From NCBI RefSeq assembly GCF_022647665.1, contig NZ_CP071872.1:6076001-6140000 (forward strand): 64,000 bases of DNA, given 5' to 3'. The translations under genes and the position numbers were made by a program. The stretch comes from Streptomyces formicae (GTDB taxonomy: Bacteria > Actinomycetota > Actinomycetes > Streptomycetales > Streptomycetaceae). The notes below the pieces were generated by a model. That model had not been told where the DNA came from, searched no databases, and saw only the letters and a list, made by a program, of their open reading frames with translations. Shown here piece after piece: positions 61,900 through 64,000 of this stretch. Numbering within the stretch: position 1 is the first letter of the stretch; each line of letters opens with the position of its first letter.

Positions 61900-62080
61900 C
61901 AGCTGTGCGGTCTCCTGCCTTCCGGGCCCGGGGCGCGGCCCTCGCAGCCCTCGTGGAACGGCGCGAATTTAGCCGGGCTGACCGAGCGGACTGTCACCTT
62001 CGCCCCGCATTCATCCGATCGTGTGAGGATTGAGGGCGGCGCTGACGGGTGCGACGCGAGTCGTAGAGTGGCCGGGCGTG

Positions 62081-62125
62081 ATGAGTGCACCGTGAAATTT
62101 GATCTCCTGATCAGTGCACCGTGAA
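62081..62125 (+). promoter_or_regulatory. direct repeat in the lipB leader
   Basis: The sequence at(g/c)agtgcaccgtgaa occurs at 62081-62096 and again at 62110-62125, 29 bp apart, each with a GTGCAC palindrome. The second copy ends 5 bases before the GAGGAG ribosome site of lipB, so a bound protein could block transcription or translation. Confidence 0.5.
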
Positions 62126-62144
62126 GTCTTGAGGAGGCACAACG

Positions 62145-62960
62145 GTGAGCGAGCTGCGATTTGTCCATCTGGGCTTCGGCGGCGACGCCGTCGAGTACCA
62201 GGCGGCCTGGGACGAGCAGCGCCGCGTGCACGCGGCCCGGTTCGCCGGTGAGGTCCCCGACACCTGTCTGCTCCTGGAGCACCCGCCCGTCTACACGGCG
62301 GGGCGGCGCACCGAGGACAGCGAGCGCCCGCTGGACGGCACCCCGGTCGTCGACGTGGACCGCGGCGGCAAGATCACCTGGCACGGCCCCGGCCAGCTCG
62401 TCGGCTATCCGATCATGCAGCTGCCCCGCCCGGTGGACGTGGTCGCCCATGTCCGGCGTCTGGAGGAGGCGCTGATCCGTACGTGCGCGGAGTTCGGCGT
62501 CGAGACCACACGGATCGAGGGCCGCAGCGGTGTGTGGGTGCTGGGCGACCCGACCGCAAGCACAGAGCGGCGCCCCGCGTTCGGCGGTCTCTCGCTCGAC
62601 TTCGACCCGCGGCTGCACGACGAGGAGTTCGACCCGCGCCTCAGCGGTCCGGAGTACGCCCCGTCCAACGCGGGCCAGCGCCGCGAGGACCGCAAGCTCG
62701 CCGCGATCGGCATCCGGGTCGCCAAGGGCGTGACGATGCACGGCTTCGCGCTGAACGTGAACCCGGACAACACCTGGTTCGACCGGATCGTGCCCTGCGG
62801 CATCCGCGACGCGGGCGTGGCCTCGCTCGCCGGCGAGCTCGGGCGCGACGTGACGATCGCTGAGGTCCTGCCGGTCGTGGAGAAGCACCTCCGGGACGTC
62901 CTGGAGAACGCGGACCTGAGGCCGCGCGCGATCGAGCCGGAGACGGCCGCGGCCGGCTAG
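62145..62960 (+). CDS. lipB: octanoyltransferase
   Basis: A 271-residue enzyme that moves octanoyl groups from acyl carrier protein to lipoyl domains, the first step of lipoate synthesis. Signatures are [13 protein letters not shown], the [20 protein letters not shown] block, [24 protein letters not shown] with the catalytic Lys, and [14 protein letters not shown] with the catalytic Cys. GTG start after GAGGAG. lipA follows. Its natural targets here include the two lipoyl domains of the E2 encoded at 43.7-45.5 kb. Its TAG stop is the edge of an inverted-repeat element. Confidence 0.95.
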   Translation: MSELRFVHLGFGGDAVEYQAAWDEQRRVHAARFAGEVPDTCLLLEHPPVYTAGRRTEDSERPLDGTPVVDVDRGGKITWHGPGQLVGYPIMQLPRPVDVVAHVRRLEEALIRTCAEFGVETTRIEGRSGVWVLGDPTASTERRPAFGGLSLDFDPRLHDEEFDPRLSGPEYAPSNAGQRREDRKLAAIGIRVAKGVTMHGFALNVNPDNTWFDRIVPCGIRDAGVASLAGELGRDVTIAEVLPVVEKHLRDVLENADLRPRAIEPETAAAG

Positions 62961-63001
62961 GGCCTGTCGTTCGGATCCGGCCTGATCCGAGCGACAGGCC
63001 C
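62960..63001. repeat. short (42-bp) version of element A at the lipB stop
   Basis: gggcctgtcgttcgga (62960-62975) pairs with its complement at 62986-63001 with one mismatch; with flanks the palindrome reads ctag...ctag. It equals element A at 17457 without about 145 bp of interior and could also terminate lipB. Confidence 0.8.
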
Positions 63002-63107
63002 TAGGGAATGCCGATCCCTGGCCATAGGTTGCCCAGGCGTAAAGGCATCGCAATCAACGGGCGTACCCTGGGGTTCGCCGAAGAATCGAAGTGGTAGGGA
63101 GCCGGTC

Positions 63108-64000
63108 GTGTCCGCTGTCGCACCCGACGGACGCAAGATGCTGCGTCTGGAGGTCCGGAACAGCCAGACCCCCATCGAGCGCAAGCCCGAGTGGATCAAG
63201 ACCCGGGCGAAAATGGGCCCCGAGTACAACCAGCTGCAGAAACTCGTCAAGAGCGAGGGCCTGCACACGGTCTGCCAGGAGGCCGGCTGTCCGAACATCT
63301 TCGAGTGCTGGGAGGATCGCGAGGCGACCTTCCTCATCGGCGGCGACCAGTGCACCCGGCGCTGCGACTTCTGCCAGATCGACACGGGCAAGCCGCAGGC
63401 GCTCGACCGTGACGAGCCGCGCCGCGTGGGCGAGTCGGTCGTCACGATGGACCTGAACTACGCCACGATCACCGGCGTCGCCCGCGACGACCTGGAGGAC
63501 GGCGGCGCCTGGCTGTACGCGGAGACCGTGCGCCAGATCCACGCGCAGACGGCGGACCGCGAGGCCGGCCGCACCAAGGTCGAGCTGCTGATCCCCGACT
63601 TCAACGCGGAGCCGGACCAGCTGGCCGAGGTCTTCTCCTCGCGCCCCGAGGTGCTCGCGCACAACGTGGAGACGGTGCCTCGGATCTTCAAGCGCATCCG
63701 CCCGGGCTTCCGTTACGAGCGCTCCCTGAAGGTGATCACCGAGGCCCGCGCGGCCGGTCTGGTCACCAAGTCGAACCTGATCCTCGGCATGGGCGAGACC
63801 CGCGAGGAGGTCAGCGAGGCGCTTCAGCACCTGCACGACGCGGGCTGCGAGCTGATCACGATCACGCAGTACCTGCGGCCTTCGGTCCGGCACCACCCCG
63901 TGGAGCGCTGGGTGAAGCCGCAGGAGTTCGTCGAGCTGAAGGAGGAGGCCGACGAGATCGGCTTCTCCGGTGTGATGTCGGGCCCGCTGGTCCGCTCCTC
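63108..64000 (+). CDS. lipA: lipoyl synthase (3' end cut by the window)
   Basis: The first 297 residues of a radical-SAM enzyme that inserts two sulfurs into octanoyl groups on lipoyl domains. Both cluster boxes are present: the auxiliary-cluster cysteines in [14 protein letters not shown] and the radical-SAM [16 protein letters not shown] and ITQYLRPS are typical. About 20-30 residues remain outside the window, including the expected C-terminal RSSY-type motif (the window ends at RSS). GTG start with agggag 6-7 bases upstream. It follows lipB by 147 bp. Confidence 0.95.
   Translation, partial: MSAVAPDGRKMLRLEVRNSQTPIERKPEWIKTRAKMGPEYNQLQKLVKSEGLHTVCQEAGCPNIFECWEDREATFLIGGDQCTRRCDFCQIDTGKPQALDRDEPRRVGESVVTMDLNYATITGVARDDLEDGGAWLYAETVRQIHAQTADREAGRTKVELLIPDFNAEPDQLAEVFSSRPEVLAHNVETVPRIFKRIRPGFRYERSLKVITEARAAGLVTKSNLILGMGETREEVSEALQHLHDAGCELITITQYLRPSVRHHPVERWVKPQEFVELKEEADEIGFSGVMSGPLVRS

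Noticed and set aside
1-64000. tRNA, rRNA, riboswitch (including a cobalamin riboswitch before cobU/cobT/cobS)
   Set aside because: I saw no cloverleaf or conserved B12-box pattern; the cob genes here have very short leaders, so no B12 riboswitch could fit before cobT or cobS.

Overview
The window is very GC-rich (third codon positions almost all G or C), has frequent GTG starts, strong GC-rich hairpin terminators and actinobacterial gene families throughout. It reads as a stretch of Streptomyces (or close Streptomycetaceae) core chromosome. From memory the gene order resembles the S. coelicolor region from trpD and the bc1-aa3 oxidase genes to lipB-lipA; I could not run a comparison. I see no tRNA or rRNA gene, no phage, no complete insertion sequence and no antibiotic biosynthesis cluster.

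Layout. 1-3.5 kb: the 3' part of a frameshifted glycerate kinase, a class V aminotransferase, and trpD. 3.5-12.8 kb: the cytochrome bc1-aa3 supercomplex genes (qcrB, qcrA, qcrC, ctaE, then ctaF, ctaD, ctaC, all minus strand), interrupted by a receiver-like protein and an L,D-transpeptidase lipoprotein. 13-19.8 kb: cysteine desulfurase fused to TusA, an adenosine-kinase-like sugar kinase, two unknown proteins, erpA and nadA, so sulfur transfer, Fe-S assembly and an Fe-S-dependent NAD enzyme lie together. 20-28.5 kb: an RND exporter with a two-component system, pspAA-pspA, a DUF3043 membrane protein and a methyltransferase. 28.6-33.6 kb: the late cobalamin genes cobU (with an extra N-terminal domain), cobT and cobS, interleaved with two membrane-protein genes that overlap tail to tail. 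33.6-40 kb: a four-gene minus-strand operon (secreted deacetylase, PelF-type glycosyltransferase, membrane protein, GH114 lipoprotein) that looks like a reduced Pel/galactosaminogalactan-type exopolysaccharide locus. 40-49 kb: pepA, then lpdA, the E2 acyltransferase gene, a GntR regulator and aceE, together the pyruvate dehydrogenase machinery. 49-53 kb: a WYL regulator, an SDR, a DUF4240 protein, a GNAT acetyltransferase and a TIGR01777 epimerase. 53.3-54.4 kb: a gene-free stretch holding two oppositely oriented 62-bp repeat arrays. 54.4-60.4 kb: a frameshifted FAD oxidoreductase and a translationally coupled secreted GH20-GH29 pair. 60.4-64 kb: an NsdA-like regulator, lipB and the start of lipA, which make the lipoyl groups that E2 carries.

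The most interesting items are the compact Pel-like locus; the family of short inverted-repeat elements placed exactly at TAG stop codons; the opposed repeat arrays at 53.4-54.2 kb; the 11-bp-phased repeat array in the pspA divergent promoter region; small palindromic repeats absorbed into coding sequences (ctaC and the epimerase); the palindrome that contains the ctaE start codon; and the candidate operators in front of aceE, nadA and lipB. Two genes (glycerate kinase and FAD oxidoreductase) are each out of frame by one base beside a G-run, so assembly error must be excluded before either is called a pseudogene.
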